Notes under the pieces: model-generated
What the model saw: the letters and a program-made list of their open reading frames with translations, nothing else
Told to the model about the DNA's origin: nothing
The model's database searches: none
Position numbers and translations under genes: made by a program
In this document: piece by piece, positions 12,601 to 22,995 of the stretch
Position numbering within the stretch: position 1 is the first letter of the stretch
Layout: each line of letters starts with the position of its first letter
Assembly (NCBI RefSeq): GCF_029873635.1
Contig: NC_080420.1
Location: 121,280,719 to 121,344,718, forward strand
Length of the DNA: 64,000 nucleotides
Source: Malania oleifera
Taxonomy: Eukaryota > Streptophyta > Magnoliopsida > Santalales > Ximeniaceae
Direction: 5' to 3'

Positions 12601-13247
12601 TATGAGCAGGTGACCTTCCCTATTCTCGAAGACTTTACCTAGATACATAACTCGAGGGCTTACTGAGAAAGGTGAGTGCTCTGGTGTTAGCAGTAGAGCA
12701 AAGGAAATCTACTTGTATGAGCGGATAGACTTCCCTATTCTCGGGAATTATTAGTAAAATATTTATGTATATGGGCATGTTATTAGAGGACAGAGAAAAT
12801 TTACCATGGTGTGATTATGAATGTGTTACCTTGGTTGCTATTGGATTACAATCACGTTTGTATGGTAATTTTTATTATATATTAAATACTTCAACCACAC
12901 ACTGTTATAAATTATTTCTTCCTTATTGAGAGGTGTCTCACCCTGTCGATGATTTAATCTTTCCAAGTTATCCAGGTGATCGAGCTTAGATAGCTCTAGG
13001 GCGGGATAGTTTTGTGAGTGGTTATCAGAACAGTTATGTATTAAGTTTTACGTTTAACATATTTTAAATTATGATTGTAAAATGAGGAATGAGTTTGTAA
13101 TTATTATGGATTAGCATATGTAAATATAGAACTCTAGTATATTATGTTCGAGATTATTTTTATTATTTCCATTGCGTGAATGGTATCAGAGACACGTGTT
13201 GGTCTCATAACACTCCGAGCCCCACGTGGCGGGTTTGGGGCGTTACA
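9640..13247 (+). mobile_element. Long LTR-like block (Ty3-type), left end unresolved
   Basis: The right end is clear: '...ggtttggggcgttaca' ends at 13247. The interior at 11190-11400 parallels the leader of the Ty3 LTR at 15.66-15.85 kb (TATA at about 11187-11194, CT-rich leader, 'ggccgaatttagctcggttcgacgatcggaagc', GTAAG at 11400). Further on come degenerate tandem phrases (12080-12300, 'tcctgtgtggacca'; 11925-12060, 'ggtagtggtatgagaaggt') and the Ty3 LTR hairpin 'gagaggtgtctcaccc' at 12928-12943. The 9690-10560 part has the phrase 'ggaaggtattagcatccctt' and AT-rich filler and may be a separate insertion. A G-run of about 17 lies at 10757-10774. No coding domain is seen, so it is a solo LTR or LTR complex. 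Its orientation is + from the leader and hairpin order. Confidence 0.6.
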
Positions 13248-14107
13248 GGAAAGGTTGTGAGACATTATTTAATCTACCCCATAAAGTTCTTAAGAGTAGT
13301 AATGTTTTTTTCTAGAGTTGTGTGATAAAACCCTAACAAGTTGAGTCAATTACCTTCATCAAATCCATTTTTAATGCAAGATTTGAAGGATTTCAATTTT
13401 GAAAGGAAATCAGGACAATAAGTAGGAAATGCATCTTTATACCTTAAATTGATTAATTGTAACTTAAAATATATACATGTTTGTATATCTATGAATATAT
13501 GCGTATGTACAGATATAATATTTTCATTCAATTGTTCATAACTTTTAAATGTATTATTTTTATTTTATTTTATACTATTATACTAGTGAGGTTATGTTTA
13601 CCAACATTAATAATATTATATTTAAGAAAGCTTCATAATATAAAGTCATAGATGCCATTTTCTTTTTAATTTTGATTTTTTTTAGTTGGTTTAAGGTGCA
13701 TTCGGATTTTGGTGAGAGGCAGATCTCCTCATAAGGTGGGGACAAGGGTAGAAATAATGCTTCAAGGTGAATTCACAGCAGTAGGCAAGGCGGATCATTC
13801 AGATTCTTATGAGAGACAAATCTCTTCACGATCTAGAGATAGGGATATGAATAACGATTTGAAGCGGATTCATAGCAATATGCAAGACGAATCATTCATT
13901 TTTAGCAGACTAATTTAAACAATCTCCTTTTTGCTCCAAATTTACCCCATTTACATGCCGAACCACTACATTGAAGATTTTATTTTTTATTTTTTATTTT
14001 TTATGCTTTATCTATCAATATAAGAATCTAAAAGCGACCAGGGCTTTGGACTTTTGAACTTTCAATCAAAGTTATAGTCACCATAGAAGAGTTTGACTAT
14101 TTATACT
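13248..14107. other. Noncoding spacer containing a 97-bp diverged tandem duplication
   Basis: Two diverged copies of one unit lie at about 13709-13801 and 13806-13898, aligned at a constant 97-bp offset ('gagaggcagatctc' / 'gagagacaaatctc', 'atcattc' / 'atcattc'). The 69-codon frame across them is not recognised as a protein. The rest is AT-rich. Confidence 0.55.
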
Positions 14108-15335
14108 ATAAATGTAACAACCTGCTATTTAACTGATTTTTTTTTTTATTATATACTATAGCATTTAAAATGCTCTGATACCACACTGAATTAAACCCAA
14201 TCATCAACCTAAGCAGCGAGAAGCATAAATCAAATAAATATAACCATATGTAATTATATATAATACTAGAGTGCTAAATTGTTTCTCAAAATATACATAT
14301 ATAACTGTTCCCCAGAAATATCCTCAACTGGCTAGGGTTATACAAAATATTTCCAAAAATACTCACTCTAATATTAGGGCAATACTGAGGCCCCTCAATC
14401 TGCTAGTCGGATCTGCTCGTCTACCTGGATCACCTAAAAAATGTTAAAGTAATTGGGATGAGCCAACGCTCAGTAAGACGAAATACGCTATTGTTAGTGT
14501 GTGGCAAATGAGTTACAATACTATGAAAATCTATTTCTATATAATCATGTATAATTAGATCTATGAATAATATACAAATAACAGAAACCACCACCAATTT
14601 CATATTGCTTAACATATATGAAATTTTAGGTTTCTAGTCAAAATACCTATAATGTACATAAGTATACTCTCTGTCTCTGCAAATCTGTATATACATAATA
14701 ATAACTGAAAACTTCCCTGTGGATAACTGTGTGTCATGATTTACCCCTCATGACAGGATTGTACGGCCCGTAGGCGGGATCTAACCTGACTGGCCGATCA
14801 GGGTAAACCATTATACTCCCTCGATCTGATCTGTCCTCCTCAACTCATATCTAATGGGGAGCTTGTCCACGTCAGGGCACTATACGATCGACTTACTATC
14901 ACGTATTATCTGAATAGGTGGCTGCACCTTGTTTCCCAACAGAGTCTGATACTATATAATACATCTCTATATACAACTATCTGATATACCATACTTCTGA
15001 AATAACTGTATTTACCATGACAATGAAATAAACTGTAACTGTGTCAACTGTGTTTCTGAATTGAACTGTAATCTATAAGTCATGGTACTGGAAACTATAT
15101 AATCATGATATTCTATAATTACTATAAAACATAATTACTAACTGTTTATTTTGTAAAACATATCCTGAAAAATACTGTAAAACATGTTTCTTTACTATAC
15201 CTTTATTCTCAAGCCACACAGTAATTTTAAACATATTATACATAAATGATAAACTATATAAATTTCTATCGTGAATAATCATTAGATAAAAACGTATAGT
15301 TTATACTGAAACATAGTAAAATTGCCTAACATAGC

Positions 15336-15466
15336 TGTAGTAACCGGGAAAAATAAAATTTAAAAAATAATAATAATAAAATAATAAAATAAAATAAATT
15401 AATTAAATTAACAAGTAAAATGAATAGTATGATAAGGAAAATATATATATATATAAATATTGAAGC

Positions 15467-15513
<47 letters not shown>

Positions 15514-17597
15514 TAAGTTATTATGATATGCATTTAATATATAGGTTAAAGGTATATATATAGAAAGTGTGAAAGCTTCTTCAAGAAGCTTTACTTTAAT
15601 TAATGATTACTATATATAAAATATAACTCAAGCTTCTTCAAGAAGCTTGCTTAGATTTTTTGGAAGTGCTCTCTCTCTTTCTCTCTTCTCTCTCTCTCCT
15701 ACGACTCTCTCTCTCTCTTCGATTCCGGGCTAGTTTTAGGCCGGATCGACAAACCGAAGCCACCACGACGCTCCTGGCGAAATTCTCTACAAGTCTGCTG
15801 GAGCGGATCGTCAGGGAAACGAAGTTGGATTTCATCCCAAATCTAAGGTAAGACTTTATATTCAATATTTGGATTTTTGATAGTTGAAGAAAGTGATATA
15901 CGCGTAAAAATATTAAACTTTAATACTGAAAATTTTCAGTTCCAGGAGTGTTGATTGGGAACGTTGAAAATCATCCCTAAGTTGAGGTAAGACTTTTTAA
16001 GTCGAATTTAACTTAGTGGTAGTTATAGAAAATGTTGTACGTACGAAAATACTAAACTTTAATTCTGCGAGTTTTCATTTTCACGGTATTGAGTTGAGAA
16101 CCTTGTGGGTACGGGAAAGATTTTCTTATGAGCTTTTCGGGAATCAGGTAAGGGGATAAATTAAGCTAATTTTGTTTTGAAAAAATGCATGTATATATAT
16201 GTAGCATCTGGTTTCAGGAAAAATAAATATATTTATATATATGATTTATATTTGGAAAATACTGTTTAAATGATGATATGTTGAATACGTGGAAAATTTG
16301 TTTAATGTGGCATGAGTATAAAAATGTTGTGAAATACTATTTTCTGGGATTGGGGACGATATGGATTTCTATGATGAAAAATCGGCGTACGGGCTGAGAT
16401 ATTTATATATATATATGTGATTTGCCGGCGTACGGGCCGTGCTATGTGGATATGTTTGCCGGCATACAGGCCGTGCTATGTGGATGAGATTTGCCAGTGT
16501 AGGCTGTGCTACGTGATTTGCCAGCGTACGAGCCGAGTTATGTGATTTGCCAGCGTACGGGCTGTACTATGTGATTTGTCGGTGTACGGGCCGAGCTATG
16601 ATAAAATGTGTAATTCCGGCGTACGGGCCGATGATTTTCATGAAATATGTAAATGTGAAAAATGATATGATTGATTTGATAATTATTGATATGAGGTATC
16701 CATGTATCACGATTTTAGTATATGTATATGATATCAGAACCTGGTTGGCTTGGTCTAGGCTAGCACTTGCACGGTATCGTTGCTATGTGTCCATGGTCCT
16801 CATGATCATAATATCTGTGTTAACGCCGCTATACGGAGTAGTGTGAGATTGGATGGTCGATGTGGTTATTTTCAAGAAGTGTGCTGTTATCGCCCTGGTG
16901 TATGAACCAGTCTAGGTAGACCCATCGGACCTACAGACTACTGTTTGACTTGGCAGTGGTCGGCCAACCATTGTCAGGTCCCGCCTTCGGGCCACACAAC
17001 CCAGTCATGTGGGGGTAATACATGACCACAGCCAGCTAACCTACTAGGATTGTTTTTATGTTATTATTATTATGATATGAGATGAGAAATGTTTATGAAA
17101 ATGTAGTATGTTCTGCCATATTTTGATATGCATATGTTTTCCCAGATTTGATAAACAGTATTGTATATGTTATATATGGTATATGTAAAACACAGAATAC
17201 TCATGTTGCCACACACTGGTATTAGTTTATTTTCCTTACTGAGAGGTGTCTCACCCCTAAATCTTATACATTTTTTAGGAGCCCCTGATGGGAGAGCGGT
17301 AAAAGCCCCACTGATCTAGATTAGTTGTTTGCCCTCTTTGGAAGGGTGAGTTTTTGGTAGGGACAGTTAGGTTTTGTGGGGATTGTCCCTAGATTTCATT
17401 TTTGAGATGTATATACTGTGAGATAGTAATTGTAGTGACTCTGGTATGTGTTATGCACATTATGATGAGATGTATATGATTTTATACTTTCTGCTGTGTA
17501 GGCTTCTGCTGTATGTTTTGTTATATCCCTGGTGCCCACGTGCCCAAGTGGATTGTGACCTGCTGAGCTGGAATGTATGATGTGATGATAATTTATT

Positions 17598-17672
<75 letters not shown>

Positions 17673-17690
17673 AAGGAGCAGGTCGTTACA
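15336..17690 (+). repeat. 5' LTR of the Ty3 element
   Basis: Begins TGTAGTAACC and ends GTTACA. It contains (TA)n runs at about 15470-15508, two 19-bp dyads (15573-15591 and 15630-15648) around a TATA box (about 15611-15625), then a CT-rich leader. Three GGTAAG splice-donor-like sites follow (15847, 15985, 16146). After that come the array of 'cggcgtacgggccg' units (about 16383-16635), the hairpin at 17234-17257 and a (TA)n(TG)n run (about 17600-17669) that is far longer than in the 3' LTR. Confidence 0.93.
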
Positions 17691-17691
17691 G

Positions 17692-17705
17692 TTGGTATCA
17701 GAGCC
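17692..17705 (+). other. Primer binding site (initiator methionine tRNA)
   Basis: TTGGTATCAGAGCC begins two bases after the 5' LTR end; it is complementary to the 3' end of plant initiator tRNA-Met, the primer used by this clade. Confidence 0.92.
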
Positions 17706-17993
17706 TAGGTTGTTAGGTTCTGTAGACTTTAGAGTGCAGCAGGAACAATACCAGAGTTTAGGAAAGGATTTGAGGTTTTGTTCTACAATCTAGAGGCAGG
17801 ACTTCCGTGGTAGTTTCTGTGTTTTTCTTGGGGTGATGATTTCAGGAAAACCATAGTAAGCTATTGTCGGGTTGTGTTCCTAGAATGTAGGACTAAGGAT
17901 TAGCAATGAGTTAGAAATGTTGAGATAAGTGGTGAGGATAGGTGGGTAAATTATGAGGATAGGATTACTGAATTGCAACTGCTATTTTTCAGG

Positions 17994-19170
17994 ATGGATC
18001 TAGAAGGAAATAGTGCTCATGCGAGTGGCAGTGATGGAGTAGGACCATCAGGTGCAGCTAGGACCGACTCTGATGCGGTATTACGTAGCATGGCTCAACA
18101 GGTTATGGCTGAGATTGTTAGGAGCTCGAGGGAGTAGAGTGGTCCATCTACAGGCCATGGGTGCACTATAGAGAAATTTACGAAGATGAATCCTCCGGCG
18201 TTCTCAGGTGGAGTTGATTCTATAGCCGCTAAGAACTGGATGCAGGAGATTGAGAAAATCTTGGCTGTGCTGCAATGTACTGAGGAATAGAGGGTCCTCT
18301 TTGCCACCTACAAATTGATAGGAGAGGCTGAGAGGTGGTGGACTGCGGTGAGACTATTGGAGCAGCAGAGGGTGACTCTGATAGCTATGACATGGGACCG
18401 GTTTAAAGATTTGTTCTTTGACAGGTATTTTCCAGCTACTGTGAGGGAGGCTAAGGTAGAAGAGTTCCTGAGTTTGAAGCAGGGACAACTATCCGTCCAG
18501 CAGTATGCAGCACGTTTTATCGAGCTCTCTCGATTCGCCCCATACATTGTTCCTGATGAGGTGAGGAAGGTGAGGCAGTTTGAGAGAGGCTTGAGGCGGA
18601 GTATATTTAGGCAGGTGGTGGTGCTGCGAATCCAGGACTTCGCTGAGTTGGTCGACAGGGCGGCCTTGGCAGAGATTGGTGAGCTTCTTGATGCGGATGA
18701 GCAGGGACAGAGGAAGAGATCTGCATCTACGAGCTACCAGCAGGGTCACAGGCTGGGTCAGTGGAGGAGAGGTAATCATGGTAGAGGGCGGAGACAAGAG
18801 ACGGGAGGACGCGAGGTGCAGACAGGGCAGGGTCCTCCAGTTTGTCAGACTTGTGGTAGCAGGCACTGGGGAGAGTGTCGAGCTGGTGGTGTAGTGTGCT
18901 ACCACTGCGGTAGATCGGGACATATAGTGCGAGATTGTCCTACCCCGCCAGATGCAGCTCCGGTGTGCTATCGTTGGGGTAGATCGGGGCACATGGTACG
19001 AGATTGCCCTACACCACCAGATGTAGTTCCAGCTCCTAGACCATACCGGGGAGGTTATCAAGCACCACGTGGGGGCCAGCAGAGGAATACAGTTCCAGCC
19101 AGGGTGTTTACTCTGACGCCAGGTGAGGCTAAGGCATCAGGTGACGTGGTGACAGGTATGGTCATTATGC
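17994..19170 (+). mobile_element. gag region of the Ty3 element (capsid and zinc knuckles)
   Basis: The start ATG at 17994 opens MDLEGNSAHAS. The retrotransposon gag capsid part follows with WWTAVRLLEQQR and QYAARFIELSRFAP phrases (about 18330-18540). Near 18895-19015 lie two CCHC-type zinc-knuckle segments, the first reading CYHCGRSGHIVRDC. Gag forms the virus-like particle in living relatives. Broken here. Confidence 0.88.
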
Positions 19171-22100
19171 TTTCTTTTAAAGTTATTGCATTATTTGATT
19201 CAAGAGCTACACACTCGTTTGTGTCCTTGGGATGTATTAAATTATGTGAGGCTAAAACACAATCATTAGATGTTGAACTGTTGGTATCTACACCGACTGG
19301 GTCGATAGTGAGCTGTGGTAGGGTACTCCGCGACTGCCCAATAGAGATTCAAGGGAAAACACTGTCTGCTAATTTGATAGTGTTAGACATGCATGGGTTT
19401 GACGTTATATTTGGCATGGATTGGCTAGCGGCTAATTTTGCCAGCATAGATTGTCGTGCACGAGAGGTGATATTCAGACCTCCGAGGAAAGCAGAATTCA
19501 AATTTGTAGGGTCACGTGTGCAATCCTCGCCTCAGCTCGTTTCAGTTATTCAGGCCAGGAGACTACTGTTGAGTGGTTGTCAGGGGTTTGTGGCTGTTGT
19601 GAAAGAGATGTCAGAGAATGAATTGAAACTTGCTAGCACGCCTGTAGTGAAGGAGTTTGTGGATGTTTTTCCAGATGAGTTACTAGGCTTGCCACCTGAC
19701 CGTGAGGTGGATTTCTCTATTGATCTACCTCTCGGTACAGCGCCGATTTCTAAAGTACCTTATCGAATGGCACGAGTGGAGTTAGCAGAATTGAAGAATC
19801 AGTTGCAAGATCTGCTAGATAAGGGCTTCATATGGCCCAGTGTATCTTCGTGAGGAGCTCCAGTTTTTTTTGTGAAAAAGAAAGACGGAACTAGGAGGAT
19901 GTGTATAGACTATAGGGAGATAAATAAAGTGACAATCAAGAATAGGTATCCTCTATCCTGTATCGATGATTTGTTTGACCAGCTCCAGGGTACACGGGTG
20001 TATTCAAAAATTGACCTCAAATCTGGCTACCATCAGGTGAAGGTGAAAGCAGAAGACGTCTCAAAAACGGCCTTCAGGACTAGGTATAGGCATTACGAGT
20101 TTCTAGTAATGCCGTTTGATTTGACGAATGCTCCTGCGGTATTTATGGACTTGATGAATAGAGTCTTCCACCAATATCTAGAATAGTTTGTTGTTGTTTT
20201 TATTGATGATGTACTGGTCTATTCTAGGAACTATGAGGAGCATGAGACGCACTTGAGGCAGGTTTTTTAGACACTTCGGGAAAAGAAGTTGTACGCCAAG
20301 TTCAGTAAATGTGAATTTTGGCTAGAGAAGGTCGTGTTCTTGGGGCATGTTGTATCTGGAGACGGTATTTCTGTGGATCCTAGCAAGATTGAGGCTGTAG
20401 TGAATTGGGCTAGACCGAGAAATGTCCAGGAGATCAGGAGTTTCTTGAGGCTAGTAGGCTATTACCATCGTTTTGTTGAGGGATTCTCAGCTTTGTCAGG
20501 GCCCTTGACACGACTGACGAGGAAGAATGTTAGATTTGAGTGGGACAATAGTTGTGAGCAGAGTTTTCAGGAGCTGAAGCAGAGACTAGTCACAGCACCA
20601 GTGTTGATCATCCCATGTGGGGGTGAAGGGTATACCATTTACAGTGATGCATCCTTGAAGGGACTTGGCTATGTATTAATGCAGCATGGTAGGGTAGTGG
20701 CGTATGCATCCAGGCAGTTGAAAGAATATGAAAAGAACTACCCTACCCATGATCTTGAGTTGGCTGCAGTGGTACACGCACTGAAGATTTGGAGGCATTA
20801 CTTGTACGGTGAGCAATGTGTGATCTTCTCTGACCATAAAAGTTTAAAATATTTCTTTACGCAGAAAGAACTGAATATGAGGCAGAGAAGGTGGTTGGAA
20901 CTGATTAAGGATTTTGATTGTACCATCAGTTATCACCCAGTGAAAGCAAACGTGGTAGCTGATGCGTTGAGCAAGAAATCCAGGGAGCCAGTGTTGACGG
21001 CTATGGGGATCCAGCATCCGATCATAATGGATCTAGAGAGACTCGACATAGAGTTGGTGGAGAGTGATCTCCCAGTATGTATTGCCAGCCTAGTGGTACA
21101 GCCTACCCTGCATGAGAGAATTAAAGCTACCCAGAAGGAAGATTCAGAGCTAATGGAGGTGATAGACAGAGTACAGAGTGGGCAGGAGGAGGAGTTCAGT
21201 ATCGCAGATGACGGAGCTTTGCAGTTCCGTTCCAGATTATGTGTTCCTGCCGATACTAAGATCAGGAAGACTATTCTAGAGGAGGCTCACAGATCTTTGT
21301 ATACAGTTCATCCCGGTAGTACGAAGATGTACAGAGATTTGCGAGAGTCATACTGGTGGAGTGGTATAAAGAGAGAGATTACCGAGCATGTAGCGCAGTG
21401 TTTGATGTGCCAGCAGGTAAAGGCTGAGCACCAGAGACCGGTAGGGCAGTTGCAGCCATTATTCATCCCGGAGTGGAAGTGGGATCACATATCGATGGAC
21501 TTCGTGTCAGGACTGCCGACGACGTTACATGGTCATAATGCCATCTTGGTGATTGTTGATCAATTGATGAAGACCGCCCACTTTATTCCCATCAAGATCA
21601 GCTACTCCCTCAGCCGTTTAGCGGAGATTTACATTTAGGAGATAGTACATTCTCATGGGGTGCCTGTATCTATTGTGTCGGATCGAGACTCACGATTCAC
21701 ATCACGATTTTGGAGGAGTCTGCAGGAGGCTCTGGGGTCTCAGTTATCGTTTAGTACGACATTCCATCCTCAGTCAGACGGGCAGACTGAGAGGACGATA
21801 CAGATGTTAGAGGACATGTTCAGAGCATGTGTACTAGACTTTGGGGGTAGTTGGACCCAGTTCATGCCATTAGTAGAATTTGCGTATAATAATAGTTATC
21901 AATCTATCATTGGCATGACACCATTTGAGGCTCTGTACGGTAGGAGATGCCGTTCTCCTTTGTTTTGGGATGAAGTGGGTGAGCGGTGAGTAGTGGGACC
22001 AGAGCTAGTTCAGCAGGCGTTTGATAAAGTTCGTCTTATCAGAGATAGGATCAGTGCAGCTCAGAGCCGACAGAAGAGTTATGCCGACCATTGCCGTAGG

Positions 22101-22541
22101 AATTTAGAGTTTGACGTAGGTGATCACGTATTTTTGAAGATAGCTCCGATGAAAGGGGTTATGCGATTTGGGAGGAAGGGTAAACTTAGTCCTAGGTTTA
22201 TCGGTCCATTTGAGATTCTAGATAAAGTGGGTCCGGTAGCCTATAGGCTAGCTTTGCCACCTGTATTGTCCGGGATTCACAACGTATTTCATGTTGCTAT
22301 GTTGAGGAAATACTTCCCAAACCCTTCTCATGTCATCAGTTATGATGAGTTGGAGCTTAGTGATTCACTGGGATATGAGGAGATACCAATACAGATTCTG
22401 GATAGGAAAGTACATGAACTACGTAACAGGAAAATTCCTCAAGTAAAGGTTTTGTGGAGGAATCATGTAGTAGAAAAGGCTGCTTGGGAGTCCGAAGATC
22501 AAATGAAACAGAGATATCCGCATTTATTTCAAGAGGTCTGA
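19171..22541 (+). mobile_element. pol region of the Ty3 element: protease, RT, RNase H, integrase, chromodomain
   Basis: Domain order: aspartic-protease region about 19180-19430 (ATHSFVS; VIFGMDWL); reverse transcriptase about 19640-20480 ([18 protein letters not shown] region near 20197-20225); RNase H about 20630-20990 (YSDAS; DALSKK); integrase about 21260-21990 ([11 protein letters not shown] zinc-binding start; [21 protein letters not shown]). A C-terminal part ends with the chromodomain-like VLWRNHVVEKAAWESEDQM (about 22440-22510). This order (RT before integrase, chromodomain last) is that of plant chromoviruses. Several breaks; no functional polyprotein. Confidence 0.92.
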
Positions 22542-22663
22542 GTGGATAAAATGTAAATAGTTAGGTAATTTCTTTTGCAGGGTCATGTAATGATTTGAAT
22601 AGTGTAGTATTTTAGTTCTAGAAGAAGTTTCTTTTGTACATGTAATCTTCTAGGACTTGGAAT

Positions 22664-22698
22664 GTAACCACGGTATTCCTCCGCCATAAGTGAGGGTA
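22664..22698 (+). other. Conserved noncoding block after pol, shared between Ty3 families
   Basis: This 35-bp stretch ('GTAACCACGGTATTCCTCC' then '.CCA.AAGTGAGGGTA') recurs with one to two differences at 5217-5251 (+) and 55231-55265 (-). It lies between the chromodomain and the polypurine tract. Confidence 0.8.
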
Positions 22699-22778
22699 GG
22701 TAATAAAATGAGTAGACCTTTTTTCTTGATTAAAGGATGGCGAGTTACGGAAACAGTAAATTTCGAGGGCGAAATTCT

Positions 22779-22794
22779 TTTAAGGGGGAAGGAA
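22779..22794 (+). other. Polypurine tract of the Ty3 element
   Basis: A purine run, ttaagggggaaggaa, directly abuts the 3' LTR, as expected for plus-strand priming. Confidence 0.85.
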
Positions 22795-22935
22795 TGTAGT
22801 AACCGGGAAAAATAATATTTTAAAAAAATAAAAATAAAATAATAAAATAAAATTAATTAATTAAATTAACAAGTAAAATGAATAGTATGATAAGAAATAT
22901 ATATATATATATATATATATAAATATTGAAGCATG

Positions 22936-22995
<60 letters not shown>

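Noticed and set aside
16383-16635. CRISPR-like spaced repeats
   Set aside because: Eukaryotic LTR context, degenerate units and short similar spacers; not a CRISPR array.
16547-16846. 99-codon frame repeated at 24007-24306
   Set aside because: Same reason: paired LTR sequence across a tandem array, no protein family.
17692-17705. Possible tRNA gene suggested by TGGTATCAGAGCC
   Set aside because: Only the 3'-end complement of tRNA-iMet is present, next to an LTR; it is a primer site. No full tRNA gene was recognised in the window.
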